Source: Sipunculus nudus
Lineage: Eukaryota > Annelida > Sipuncula > Golfingiida > Sipunculidae
Direction: 5' to 3'
Length of the DNA stretch: 64,000 bases
Assembly: GCA_026874595.1 (NCBI GenBank)
Contig: CM049316.1
Span: forward strand, 43,291,695 to 43,355,694
How positions within the stretch are numbered: the first letter of the stretch is position 1; the number at the start of each line of letters is the position of its first letter. Of the stretch, positions 33,830-44,876 are shown in pieces. The position numbers were made by a program, and so were the translations under genes. The notes under the pieces were generated by a model. That model ran no database searches. It worked only from the letters and a program-made list of their open reading frames with translations, and was not told where the DNA came from.

Positions 33830-34500
33830 AATAAATGCAATATCAGAGGTCAACGTACTTATTTCAAATTGCATGTGCACAATATGCGGTCCAACCAATC
33901 GCATACTTTTTTATGCAGAGCAGAGATGCTTCTCCGGATTTCTTGAATGATATCCTCCCGCGACGCTGCTATCCTATCTTTAAACTCCTGTTCTTTGAGA
34001 TTCCCCTCATTCCTTGGAAAACTTTTCCTTAAGCGAATTCAAAAAGCATACTCTATCGGATTACAGTCAGAGTTTTGAGGAGCTCGTACATCTTTTTTCA
34101 TTAACTCTGGTGGAGCTCCCTCCAAACATTCCTGTGTTCCTTAACTTATATGGAAATAGGCTCCATCTTGTTGAAAACCATAATTATTCAATAGATAAAG
34201 TCTCCTCCAGTCCGGGAGCACATTATCCAACAACTTTTTTACAACAAAATTTTTTTCGCGATTTTTCGCTATTTCGCTTACGTTGGCTTTCCTGTCCAGT
34301 AAACTCCGGCGGACACCATTACTTTTTTAAATGGATAGTCTCATGGTAGAGGTGAGATGATTTAATTTTCGTTTACCATAGGACCGTTTATAGATTGTTC
34401 ACAATATTTTAGGGGTAAAGGCCTTATCGTCAATGAAGCTGATTCTCTTTATATCTTCGGATGAGCAATGTCTCATATAGCTTAAATCTAATACCTCGGT
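33830..34500 (-). pseudogene. Dead mariner/Tc1-type transposase fragment
   Basis: Reading the minus strand in shifting frames gives the DDE landmarks of the IS630/Tc1/mariner group in order: IKRISFIDDKAFTPK (first Asp, normally F-x-DE-x2-F), NYGFQQDGAYFH (second Asp, the QQDGAP-H block) and SDCNPIEYAF (third acidic block, SPDLNPIEY). Stops and frameshifts separate them. No terminal repeats were located. The plus-strand frame at 34014-34349 is its antisense shadow. Confidence 0.7.
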
Positions 34501-36165
34501 ATTGTAATTTTCGTATGCTATTTTGTCATCGGAGTTTCTCGTATAATGTTCTTTGATATTTCAAGAGCTTATAGATCATTTCAACGGATTTGATGTATTA
34601 ACCATTTGTACCTCAGAAGAGTAGGCCCTTTTCGAGAAAAGCCTTCGAAACAGTAGCGGATCCAGGTGGGGATGGGTGCATTTAGGGGTTCTGAATCCCC
34701 CCCCCCACCCCACCCTTCTGAGCCACCACAATCTTTCAACCATTTACAAAACACGTCTGTAGTGGGGGAGGGGGGATGGCATTTTCGCCCTTTGGTGGCG
34801 ATAGGCTCGCCATGAATGAAAAACGTATTACATAATATGTCAAGTGTACCAAGGGCGTGATATTTTATTGAATATGTCACCATTACCAAAGATTGTAAGA
34901 AAATAGAAAAATTTAATTGCAAGTGTTGTTTGAATAACATGCAAATTGTGGTTTATTTTCTCATCTATCGTCGGAAATATATCTCCTGTTAGAACGTTTA
35001 TGGTATTTAAATCTATACCATACATGAACAAAGATTCTAAAACTCCAATATAAAAATTTCCATTCTTTGACTATAGTTCATCCAGAGTAAATTGCATGTT
35101 TTATCTCCAATGATCAATGTTTAGCTTATTTTGACGCAGTTCTTTACGTTTCGCAAATCAGTAATTCGCATCATAATTGTATGAACGGTTACGGACACTT
35201 CCCGTTAGGGATCTGATGTAAATTTTTTAGAGTACCTGCTAAATATACATTTCATAAGAGAAGGCTCAGAACACGGGCCAAAAGTATCAAATGAAGTATC
35301 GGAAACATATAATTTTTACATCATGAAAAAGTCAGAAAAAATAATATCTAAGTGACAACTGTCGTGTTTGTAATTTTTTTCGTACATTTGCCTTTTTCAG
35401 TGCTGAAACTTTTCGCTGACCAATCAAAACCGTCAAAGCTTGGGTAAAGGTTTTCTCGCTTTTTCTACAAATCCACACAATTTCTTACAGCTTAGGGATT
35501 AGCACTATTTATGGTGGATCTGTTATCATATAGGTCCCTACTACATTTTAGATGAGTTGTCTTTTCGAAGACCTTTGGCGAAGTTTGTAATATGCAAAGA
35601 AGGACCGTTATTAACAAAAGAAGTACCTTCTTAAATGTCTGAAGAATTGACTTTAAAAATGGTCACATATTTGTCTAAACCTAGTTTTTTTATATTCGTG
35701 GATCAATATAAAATAGTATAAGCAAATTCTAGGTGCATATTTTTATTTTGCAAAGTATGGTTAGTACGGAAAGAAAATCTTTTTCGCCATTGCAAATAAG
35801 GATAATTAGTCAACACGAAGTCTTCTTTGTGGTTTTCAGTGAATATAGCTAAATTTTACATGACCACGGAATAAAGCGTTTTCATTTTTTATTATTATTA
35901 TGTGAATCAGGAAAGTCATTTGGAAATACTGGCTTGTCTCTAATACCTAAGAAAATCAAGTGGTTATCAATGAGAATTGGTATTTGGACTCAGAAAATAG
36001 CAACATTGCTTGTTTATGAAGCTGTTTGTGAACGCAATGATAATAAACTGGAATAAAACTTGTAAAGTATCGACGTATACTTTTGATACAAGGTTTCCCA
36101 CTACAAAATATAACCAGTAGATTAAGTTGTATGGCGTACCCATTTAAACCAAGTCAAAAATCATT
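34501..36165. other. Spacer, nothing recognised apart from C-tracts
   Basis: C-rich tracts lie near 34698-34715 and a G-rich tract near 34762-34775. No gene is recognised. Confidence 0.35.
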
Positions 36166-36169
36166 ATCA

Positions 36170-36640
36170 ATTGAACGTGAAATATTGAAGAAAATGGGTG
36201 TTTAATCAATGGAGACCCTAATTCGCATACTAAAACTTAAAATACAATCCAAATCCTTATAAAAAATGGTTTTATATTAATCTTTGTCCCAAAAAAAATC
36301 TTGGTCTAGATATAAAATTTGACCAATTATCATGATTAGCTAATAAGATATTGGAAACATTTTTGTCGATGGCGGCCTTAATATGCATATTACAAAAAAA
36401 ATTAAAATTAAAATTGCTTCAAAACCGTTATTGCTAGGCTTTAATATTAAATTTTTGACCATAAAAACTGAGGTCCAACCAAAACATTTAAAAAATTGTC
36501 ATTGTTACTTCTTGAGATAGTGAAATATTTAATTTTTGCCATTCGCAGGCTAATTTACATTTTACAAAATTAAAAATAAGAATGGAATCAGAAATATGCG
36601 TAGCATTCTGTTATATTCTACCAAAAACAGTCGGTCTGGT
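36170..36640. repeat. Diverged tandem repeat, about 160-bp unit, three copies
   Basis: Three successive blocks share a GATA(T)TGGAAA / GTGAAATATT start, an 'ATTCGCA or ATATGCATA then CTAAAA/TTACAAAA' core, and a poor AT-rich end with an 'ATATTAAT...TTGACCA' motif. Starts fall near 36180, 36350 and 36515. The unit length recalls the roughly 160-bp satellites known from bivalves, but I cannot confirm homology. Confidence 0.5.
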
Positions 36641-36687
36641 ATAGGTTCCTGGTTGTGACTCTTGGTTGACAGCCTGGTATTATATCT

Positions 36688-36708
36688 TGTGTGTGTGTGT
36701 GTGTGTGT
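36688..36708. repeat. (GT)n microsatellite
   Basis: GT dinucleotide run followed by AATGTG. Confidence 0.9.
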
Positions 36709-36826
36709 AATGTGTCTTTGCAGTCCCATAATTTATTAATTGTAAAAAATCAACTATTAATACTAAATGCACCCGTGGAAAATCCACACTTTTGGATGAT
36801 AAATAGTTTGATACCTGCAGATCTCG

Positions 36827-37286
36827 GACCTTTGTGATCTCGCCCCACACGATCTCGGACCACTGGGCCGACAATCTCGGTTGACGGGGTACTACGACCT
36901 CGGTCCGGACCACTTTAGATCGGCGCTTCTATGATCTTGGACCATAGTTTCAGACATTTTCAAAATACTATTATGAAATACTCGATTCTGTTAATAATAC
37001 ATACTGAGAATAAAGGAACTAAGACGACCCACGCTTCCATATAACTATATTTTTTTCATGATAATGAGTGCGAATTGGTTGATTAAATACTCGACCAGTT
37101 TGGTCTGCTCCATGACTCATTATATATCCACTTAATAACAACATTTCAAAACAGAATCACACACACATACATACACGTCATTTATTATATGACTATATAA
37201 TATATGCCTATAAATTAGATATTTAAATTATTTTTAGGAAATTTTTCATATGTGACTGATTAAGAATTGGAAAGGTTTATTGAGAT

Positions 37287-37318
<32 letters not shown>

Positions 37319-37742
37319 CTAACTTCTCTCCTTTTTTACTTTCCTCATTTTTCTTCAGTAATCACTTTTTCTGTCTTAATATAAACTCCTTTCTTTCATT
37401 GCTTCAGTAATCTCTGTCTTGACCACACATACGTACTTTAATACACGAACAAATGCACAAACCTTAGGCTGTAAGAATCACAGTTACATATAAATTCTGA
37501 CTAAGAAGATATCCAAGGAGGAGTGATCAGCTCTTTTTTTTTGTTCAAACAATTAGTCCCAACATGGTTTGTAGACAGAGCATATATTTTTCACAACGAT
37601 ATCATGAGTCTGAATGAGGTCAGGAGTCCGATAGAGTGGTGAAAGATGGCACGGAATGTGATCTGAGATCGTTAACCCGATGGTCCATGATTGTACTAAG
37701 TGGTCCGACTTCGTGTGGGCAGAGATCACCAAGGTCCGAGAA
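36827..37742. repeat. Inverted repeat pair about 0.8 kb apart
   Basis: The arm at 36827-36872 (GATCTCGGACCTTTGTGATC...) is the imperfect reverse complement of 37697-37742 (...GAGATCACCAAGGTCCGAGA). GATCTCGGACC also recurs several times within 36827-36950. The spacer holds a (CT)n run at 37287-37313. The pair could mark ends of a foldback element. Confidence 0.6.
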
Positions 37743-37744
37743 AA

Positions 37745-38420
37745 ACCAGTCTCTGTTACCCATATTCTTCAAGCAATGGGGCTAATAATACCCCCCCCCC
37801 CCCCAGAATAATTGAAAATTTGATACAAAAGCAGGGCACAAATCATTACCATTGGACCTAGAATCTTCTAATTAGACATCCAGGGAGGTCTTTGAAAAGT
37901 CTCTTTCGAAACCTTAAAATTAAGTTTCTGTTACTCATATTTTCCAAGCTATGGGGCTCAGAAATACACCCAGGATAATTAAAAGTTCAGTACAAAAGCT
38001 CCAGTATCTGAAATGCATTGATCACCATAATTATTTTTTTGTATGCACATTGATCATGGAGGGTTTCATCAGTTAAGGCAAGGCTAGTGGCACCACCTGG
38101 ATTTTTTTTTCGAATTTTTAACCTTTTTTTCTCTATTTTTGAAACCTTTAAAGATGTGGTCGTCTGTTAACAGGACACAAATCATAACCACTGTACCTAG
38201 AATCTTCTTACTTGACATCCTCAAAAGTTCTCCTCAGAAACCTGAAATTAGGTCACTGTGACCTACATTCTCTGAGTTACAGGCCATGTTTGAGCACCCC
38301 AGAAATAATGCAAAATACACAAAAATTGCCATGTTCCTCAGGAACGGCTGAATGGATTGTCATCACATATGGTGTGCCTATGGGTACATGGTATGTTCAC
38401 TTACGAATTCGTGTCAAGTG
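37745..38420 (+). mobile_element. Monomers of the palindrome-tailed family without head or tail
   Basis: Two diverged monomers resemble the 337-bp unit of 60764-63508: TCTCTGTTACCCATATTCTT, GGCACAAATCAT..CC..TGGACCTAGAATCTTC, and TAGTGGCACCACCTGGAT (near 38087). C-tracts interrupt the first (37791-37804). Confidence 0.6.
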
Positions 38421-38454
38421 AAGTCAATATTTAAATAGTTAATTTGCATGAAAT

Positions 38455-38600
38455 TTTAAAATTTATGGCCGTTTTACCCACCTGCGATTTAATTACAATA
38501 TGGGCCGTCTTACCCACTTGGAATTTTATTACAATATGGGCAGGGTATGGTTGTTTCACTATGGGTCGTTTTTATTACAATATGGGCCAGTTTTTCAATT
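38455..38600. repeat. Short tandem repeats of TTACAATATGGGCC
   Basis: TTTTATTACAATATGGGC recurs at about 38490, 38528 and 38570, with TTACCCAC(C/T)TG between the first copies. Confidence 0.6.
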
Positions 38601-38904
38601 ATGAATCGTAACAGGTATCAAAGTGGGTTAGAGTGGACTTGTGACCGCGAATTGCACAATACGCTCTATGGCCGGTCAGCTCGTAAAAAAATCCCCGAGG
38701 CGCCTCTTGAAAAAAAAGTGACTGGCGTGAAGGACAAAAGCAATAGGGCCACCTATCGGGGAAATATTAAAATTATTAATTATGCAGCTTAATAGGGCAT
38801 AATCCGGTAAAATAAAACAAATTTGTCCTAGAAGTGCGCATCGACGATATGTATGCCGGATTTCGAAGGACAAATCAGAACGGAAGCGTATTAATTATAA
38901 AGAC

Positions 38905-38945
38905 TAGAATACACCCGTGGAAAATCCACGGTTCTATATGATAAA
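38905..38945. repeat. Hairpin repeat end CCGTGGAAAATCCACGG
   Basis: A 7-bp stem with an AAA loop, followed by ATATGATAAACAGTTT. A close relative lies at 36772-36812 (CCCGTGGAAAATCCACAC, then GGATGATAAATAGTTT), so this is probably the terminus of a dispersed element. Confidence 0.5.
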
Positions 38946-39365
38946 CAGTTTTGGTATGAGATAGCAGGGAATGAATGTCGCATATTTTTGTCCTGTGCTT
39001 TTCGTAGGGACTGTTGTTCATGATATATAGATCACTTGTGCTAGGATTCCCCAGGAAATTCCCTCACCTAAAAAAAGTCTGCAAAGAATGGCAAATTATG
39101 CCATTCAAGGAATCAAACAAAGAAGCACTCGTGAGGCAAGTATAGGGTATAAGAATTTTGCGTGAGAATGTTTTTTTCTTCTGATAAACAACATAGGCAT
39201 GACATCATCATTCCTGGAGTAATGGCGATTGTATACATAAGCCATCTATACTGTGAAAATAATTTGAAGATATATAGAAAAGTGAAATTTTATGGAAGAT
39301 AACCTTTATAAATTGAAGTTCAAAGGACATCATGAAAAAGATGCTTTTAGTTGTCAAATGATGGA

Positions 39366-39710
39366 AGTCTTGGTTATGATATCAAACAAATATATGTCGA
39401 TGAAGTCACTTTCACGCGTAAATGCAACGTACAGCTGCCAATTTTGAAAGACAGGCCCAGGTGAATAGACTCCTACAGTATAAAATGCTTGTCGTGGGCT
39501 TTGTTGATTGTCATTAGCCTGATCAGAAACTGATGATGCTCCGAGATAAACGGCAAGTTTACATCTATCGCTGCAAGTCTGTGGCCAAGAAATAATTTCA
39601 GTCTTGGTTCGTTGCTTTGCCTTAAAAAAAAAGGTTTATCCGGATTTTTTATAAATTTGCAAAAGGTTAGCATAAAACCGTATGAACAATCCATTAAATT
39701 CAATTAAAAC
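39366..39710 (-). pseudogene. PIF1-like helicase C-terminus, probably a Helitron remnant
   Basis: On the minus strand two frames together give the final helicase blocks of PIF1/Helitron helicases: QFLIRLMTINKAHDKHF (family form QFP-x-RLAFAMTINKSQGQ), then, after a frameshift near 39480, VGVYSPGPVFQNWQLYVAFT (family form VGLYLP-x-PVF-x-HGQLYVA-x-SR). Upstream residues are rearranged and the rest of the helicase is absent. Helitron transposons are the usual source of such fragments in animals, but a PIF1 retrocopy or a Polinton cannot be excluded. Confidence 0.6.
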
Positions 39711-40385
39711 CAGTAAATTCAGGATCAACATAATATATTTTTTTCTCATATATCATTATGACAAAAGAAGAATTCCTGGTTTATCAATATATACAAGCTA
39801 TGTTTCATGGACAAATACCTTCTGATGGTTATATTTGGCATGGATGTTGTCAATGCATACTCTATTTACTTAAAAAAAGAAGAATTGATTTGTCCCCATG
39901 TAGAAGCCGCCCATTCGTATGCATTTGTTCTGCAACTTGCCAGGTGAAACTGGGTCACTGAAGCGTGATAGTATTAAAACATGAACACTGCACACTTGAA
40001 CACATGACTGATAAGGAGATTCTAGTGGAGGTTATCAGGCTCCGACTGCAGAATCTAATTTGATAATGTAATAAATGTTCATGTTTCAAAGCCCTGAAGA
40101 TTGAGGATCGGATTTTAAAACAAATATGTGTGCATTTATTCCCAACCCCGCGAACTGTGTTTAAGTTGTAGGGCTTTGAACATCCTTTTTAAGCAAACAA
40201 CGTATAAATATGATGAAATAACAAGGCCTACAGACCTAATGCGAACCTGTGCAATGGGATATACACCAGGTATAACGCTTCCATGCTGGACCGTTACTTT
40301 TCAAGTACATGTGTGACATGTATATGTACAATTCAAGCACTGACCATTTTGAACCTGAGTGCATACACAAATTACACCAAAGTCA
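39711..40385. other. Spacer, nothing recognised
   Basis: Frames at 39758-39961 and 40128-40316 show no domain. No ordered repeat is seen. Confidence 0.35.
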
Positions 40386-40389
40386 CTGC

Positions 40390-43300
40390 TGAAATATATC
40401 ATGGGTGCGCACAACACATAAATGATTGTAAGTGGCACCACCATTCTGGCGTACGAGAAAGCCATCAACGATGTAAGGACATGAACAATTTCAGACATAT
40501 ACGTCAAACCACTGTTAGGCTATGTGCACAGATGCATGAAACAACTAGAAAACGAGTATTGGACAAGTGACACTATGTATCCGCCGACGTCAGAATGGTA
40601 TAGGTGAAGTGAGGGATGGATAAAGTCTTATATCACACCACTCTTGAATATAGTGCACTAAAACTCTGAGAAAAGGGCATTAATTTATTCAAAGAAAACA
40701 CCTGCCGCCACCTGTCTATTTTATGAGAAAACTCTCCAAAATGGATGGACATGCCAAATTTCAGACCAATACATTGAACCACCCGTGAGATATGAGCAAT
40801 TTTCACCAAAAGCACATGTACAGATGGATGCCATAGGAAAACAATTGCAGATGGCACCACTGGGTACAAGATGGAGGAGACAAAAATCTATGCATATGTA
40901 CAATTTCAGGCCAATACGGTACACCGATCCTAAGGAAAGAGCATTAATTTATTCTACAAAAAATGGAAGGTAGGTGGCGCAACCTGTCTGGTTTATGAGA
41001 AAATTTCCAAGATGGATGGACATGCCAAATTTCAGACCAATACATTGAACCACCCGTGAGATATGAGCAATTTTCACCAAAAGCACATGTACAGATGGAT
41101 GCCATAGGAAAAAAATTGCAGATGGCACCACCAGTCTTAAGTACAAGATGGCTGAGTCCAAGATCTATGGATATTCACAATTTCAGGCCAATACTAAAAT
41201 ACAGTCCTGAGAAAAGGGCATTAATTTATTCTACAAAAAATTGAAGGTAGGTGGCGCCACCTGTCTGGTTTACGTGACAAATTTCCAAGTTGGATGAGCA
41301 TGCCAAATTTCAGACCAATACCTTGACCCACTCCTGAAATATGGGCAATTTTCACCCAAAGCACATATACAGATGGACGCCAGGGAAAAACGATTGCAGA
41401 TGGTGCCACCAGTCTTGAGTACATGATGGAGGAGTCCAAGATCTATGGATTTGCACATTATCAAGCCAATACTGTAAAGCACTCCTGAGAAATGGGCATT
41501 AATTTATTTTGCAACAAGTGACCCATTGGCCATGACGCTCAGCTGACAAGTATGAGAAAATGGCCTAATTTTTACAACTGTTGTCTCATTTAGAAAAAAA
41601 ATGATTACAAATGTTGTTAAATTTTGGGAGGGGCAGGGGGATTTGTGCGTATAAAGGACATTACTTTATGGTTCAGGGCAATATAATGATACTAGGCATG
41701 AGTGCACATTTGCTACTGGTTCAAACAGTGAAATTGGTGTTTCCAGAACACAGCTTGCAAAATATACATCACCATGACCTTATTTAAGGTTTGCAAGGAT
41801 TTTTTTTCAGCTGAGCTAAAAAGTAAATCCTAGGTCCAGTGGTCACGATTTGTGCCCTGCTGTGGTATTATTCTGGGGGGTATTATAAGCCCCATAGGTC
41901 GAAGAATATTGGTAACAGAGACCTAATTTCACGACGACTTTTCACGGAGCTCCAAGGATGTCAATTTAAAAGATTCTAGATCCAGTGGTTACGATTTGTG
42001 CCCCGGTAATGGACAACTGCATCTTTAAAGGTCTCAAAAAAGAGAAAACAAGTTGCCCATGGGCCATGATGCTCAGCTTAATTTGACTGGGTGCTCATTT
42101 CTTTTATTAATGTTATATATTGTCTGTGAGAATAGCGTATGGCTAATGTTACTATGTTAAAAAATGGACAGAAAATAAAAATTTCAGGATTCATAGGAGA
42201 CCTGCCCAGGACCCCCTTGGATTTCACAATAGAGGGTTTCAAGGAAAATGGATAGAATGTGTACTCCGTCTGTCTGGGTGCTCAAAATCATGTTTCTGGC
42301 CCTTAGTTTGCAGAATATAGGTCACCATGACCCTTTTCAGGTTTGCAAGGAGAATTGCCAAGGACTTCCTTGAATGTCATGTTGGAAGAGTCTAGGGATA
42401 ATGGATACAATTTGTGCCCTGTCTGACTGCTCAAAATCATGCTTCTGGCCAACAACTTGCAGAATATAGGTCACCATGACCTAATTTAAAATTTCAAAGG
42501 AGATTTGCCAAGGACCCAGGCCTAATGCATACTATGTGTACCCATCTGACGTTAAAGTTACACAAATCATGTTGTTGGCCTGTCACATGCAGGTTTCCAG
42601 TGGGATTTGCCAAGATCTCCCTGGATGTACAGTTAGAATTTTCTAGGTCTAATAGTTACGGTTTGTGCACTGTTAACGGCCGGACGGCCGGACAACCGGA
42701 CGGACGCCGGACAAAGAATGATCGCTATAGCTCAGATGACTTACAGTGAGCTGAGCTAAAAACGGAAAGATAAGTGGTGCCACCTGTCTGGTTTATGACG
42801 AAACTTTCGAAGATGGATGGACATGCCAAATGTTAGATCAATACCTTGAAACACTAACGAGATATGAGCAATTTCCACCAAAAGCACATGTATGGATGGA
42901 CCCAGAGGAAAAATTATTGTAGGTGACGCCACCAGTTTTGAGTACAAGATGGAAGAGTCTAAGATCTATGGATATGCACAATTTCAGGCCAATACTGCAA
43001 ATCACTCCTGAGAAAAGGGCATTTGTTTATTCTAGGAAAAGCGGAAGGTAGATGGCGCCACCTGTCTTGTTTACGTTTCAACTTTCTAAGATAGATGAAG
43101 GTGCTAAATTTCGGACAAATACCTTGACCCTCTCCTAAAATATAAGCAATTTTCATCAAACGCACATGTACGAATGGAGGCCACAGAAAAATTATTGTAC
43201 ATGGCACCACCAGTCTTGAGTATCAGATGGAGGAGACAACGATCTATGAATATGCACAATTTCAGGCCAATACTGCAAATCACTCCTGAGAAAAGGGCAT

Positions 43301-43440
43301 TATTTTTTTTTTCTATGAAAACCGGAAGGTACGCGGCGCTACCTGTCTGATTTACGTGATAACTTTCAAACATGGATGAACCTGCCAAATTTCAGACCAA
43401 TAACTTGACCTACTCCTGAGATATGACCAACTTTCACCTA
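40390..43440. repeat. Satellite array, about 274-bp monomer, interrupted by an element
   Basis: Monomers carry, in order, GGGCATTAATTTATTC, a GGTGGCGCCACCTGTCTG palindrome block, GATGGATGGACATGCCAAAT, a CAATTTTCACC-AAA-GCACATGTA block, and a second GGCACCACCAGTCTTGAGTA block. Palindrome blocks lie near 40702, 40971, 41250, 42776, 43055 and 43335. An insertion at 41516-42762 splits the array after the third full monomer. The many small frames inside are by-products. Confidence 0.85.
41516..42762 (-). mobile_element. Palindrome-tailed element inserted into the 274-bp satellite
   Basis: The head is at the right end (reverse complement TTTTTAGCTCAGCTCACTGT, then the GTCCGTCC-rich run and GTTAAC). 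The tail is at the left end (reverse complement CAGCTGAGCGTCATGGCCAA, then TGGGTCACTTG). A second tail-like block at 42052-42080 and a head-like block at 41809-41825 suggest two nested or tandem copies. It lacks any coding frame. Confidence 0.7.
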
Positions 43441-43920
43441 CTTGAAATTACTTTGAAATAAACAAACTTGCATTGACTTGTTTTAAATAATACTTTGAAC
43501 TTACCATGAAACACCACACCAAGCTGCTATAGTTGTCAGACTGCAGCACATAGGCCTCTTCCAATCCTGGCACTGTGCCAAAGCTATTTATAGAGCTTAC
43601 ACAATCTTTGCCAGTTGCCTGGACATCCAGGCACTACCCAGTGCTGCCATCTGTACACAGAAATGGTCCCTACTTTTAATAGCTTTGAAATAAATTTTCC
43701 CAATACAAAATGCTTTTCAGCTGACTTTTCAAAACCCGAAAATTATGGATATATGAAAAATTATTAGAGATGCATATGAATGCAAAATTATAATACAGAT
43801 ACATCTCACTGATGGTAAAATCTTGAATTAAGTAGAGTATGGATACCAATTATTTATAATCCATCTTTATATAGCACCAGAGAGCTGTAGACCCATTATA
43901 GTGAATATTTATCTGGTATG
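43441..43920. other. Spacer, nothing recognised
   Basis: No gene or repeat order is recognised between the satellite and the LINE fragment. Confidence 0.35.
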
Positions 43921-43923
43921 ATG

Positions 43924-43947
43924 ACTTATTTAAATATTTAAATAAGT
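43924..43947. repeat. Perfect 24-bp palindrome
   Basis: ACTTATTTAAAT followed at once by its reverse complement, ATTTAAATAAGT, ending three bases before the first Met codon of the LINE fragment. Confidence 0.9.
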
Positions 43948-43950
43948 TGT

Positions 43951-44562
43951 ATGACTTCGTGGAGAAACATATTTACAGAAGATCTACAGGTTAAACATAT
44001 TTTTTTAAATTGCTATCGGAAATTAAACGATAAATACCAAATCGATGTAAATTGGAGATTTTTACATTTAGTATTGCCTACAAACGATTTTCTGTTTAAA
44101 TGTAAGTTTACTATCTCAGAAGAGTGTCATATCTGCGGTCAAAAAGAGACTAATTTGCATGGTTTTTTTTCCGATTGTACTGTGGCTTTTAAGTTTTGGA
44201 GAGATGTAAATTATCTGTTTATAAAAATTGCAGGGAAAAACATTAAAGTAAACCTGTACACGATATGCTTTAGTTTTAGCCATAAATGGAAAGTCTTACC
44301 TGATACGGGTATACGATTACTTTATTTTGTTTTAAATATAGATAAATACGTTCTATGGAATAATAGGAATAGAAGCATTTCGTCTCGTCCGTTGGATTCA
44401 ATTTCCTTCTTTAAGAATCTTATAATTAGTCGTTTAAAAGAAGAGCATTTTTCATATAGTATAAGAGGTCAAAAAGAAAAAGATATGTTGAAAAGTATAT
44501 GGTGTTATAATGAAGCATTATGTAATGTTGATGAAAATTTCAAATTGACTATTTTGGTTTAA
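43951..44562 (+). pseudogene. LINE ORF2 C-terminal fragment, 5'-truncated (203 codons)
   Basis: The open frame is the end of a LINE reverse transcriptase: WRFLHLVLPTNDFLFKCK, then CHICGQKETNLHGFFSDC with the Cys-x2-Cys...His...Cys zinc arrangement, then KFWRDVNY. No RT core precedes it, as expected for a 5'-truncated insertion. It differs from the 7.2-12.6 kb LINE at most positions, so it belongs to another LINE. The first Met at 43951 is not a biological start. Confidence 0.8.
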
Positions 44563-44599
44563 GTTAACAATGCAATGCATTTGTCCGTCCGTCCAAGCC

Positions 44600-44807
44600 T
44601 CATGAAGTTTTAATATACCTTCAATAGGTAACTATTGGCACACACTTTTGCGTACAAATCAAATATATATAAAGAGAGAGGTATATATATATGTAGGATG
44701 TTATTCTGATCCATTTAATTTTTTGCTTTTGTCTAGATAGTACCAGCAGTACAAGACGTTTAACTTATGTGCGGGTTTAGGCATGTTCATTTGTATATGT
44801 ATATGTG

Positions 44808-44876
<69 letters not shown>

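Noticed and set aside
33572-33950. Frames with Tyr-Ile repeats
   Set aside because: They are produced by the (TA)n tract; the same holds near 46146-46337, 49631-49825 and 57641-57895.
40283-43388. Many 60-95 codon frames on both strands
   Set aside because: They repeat with the 274-bp satellite and have no coding features.
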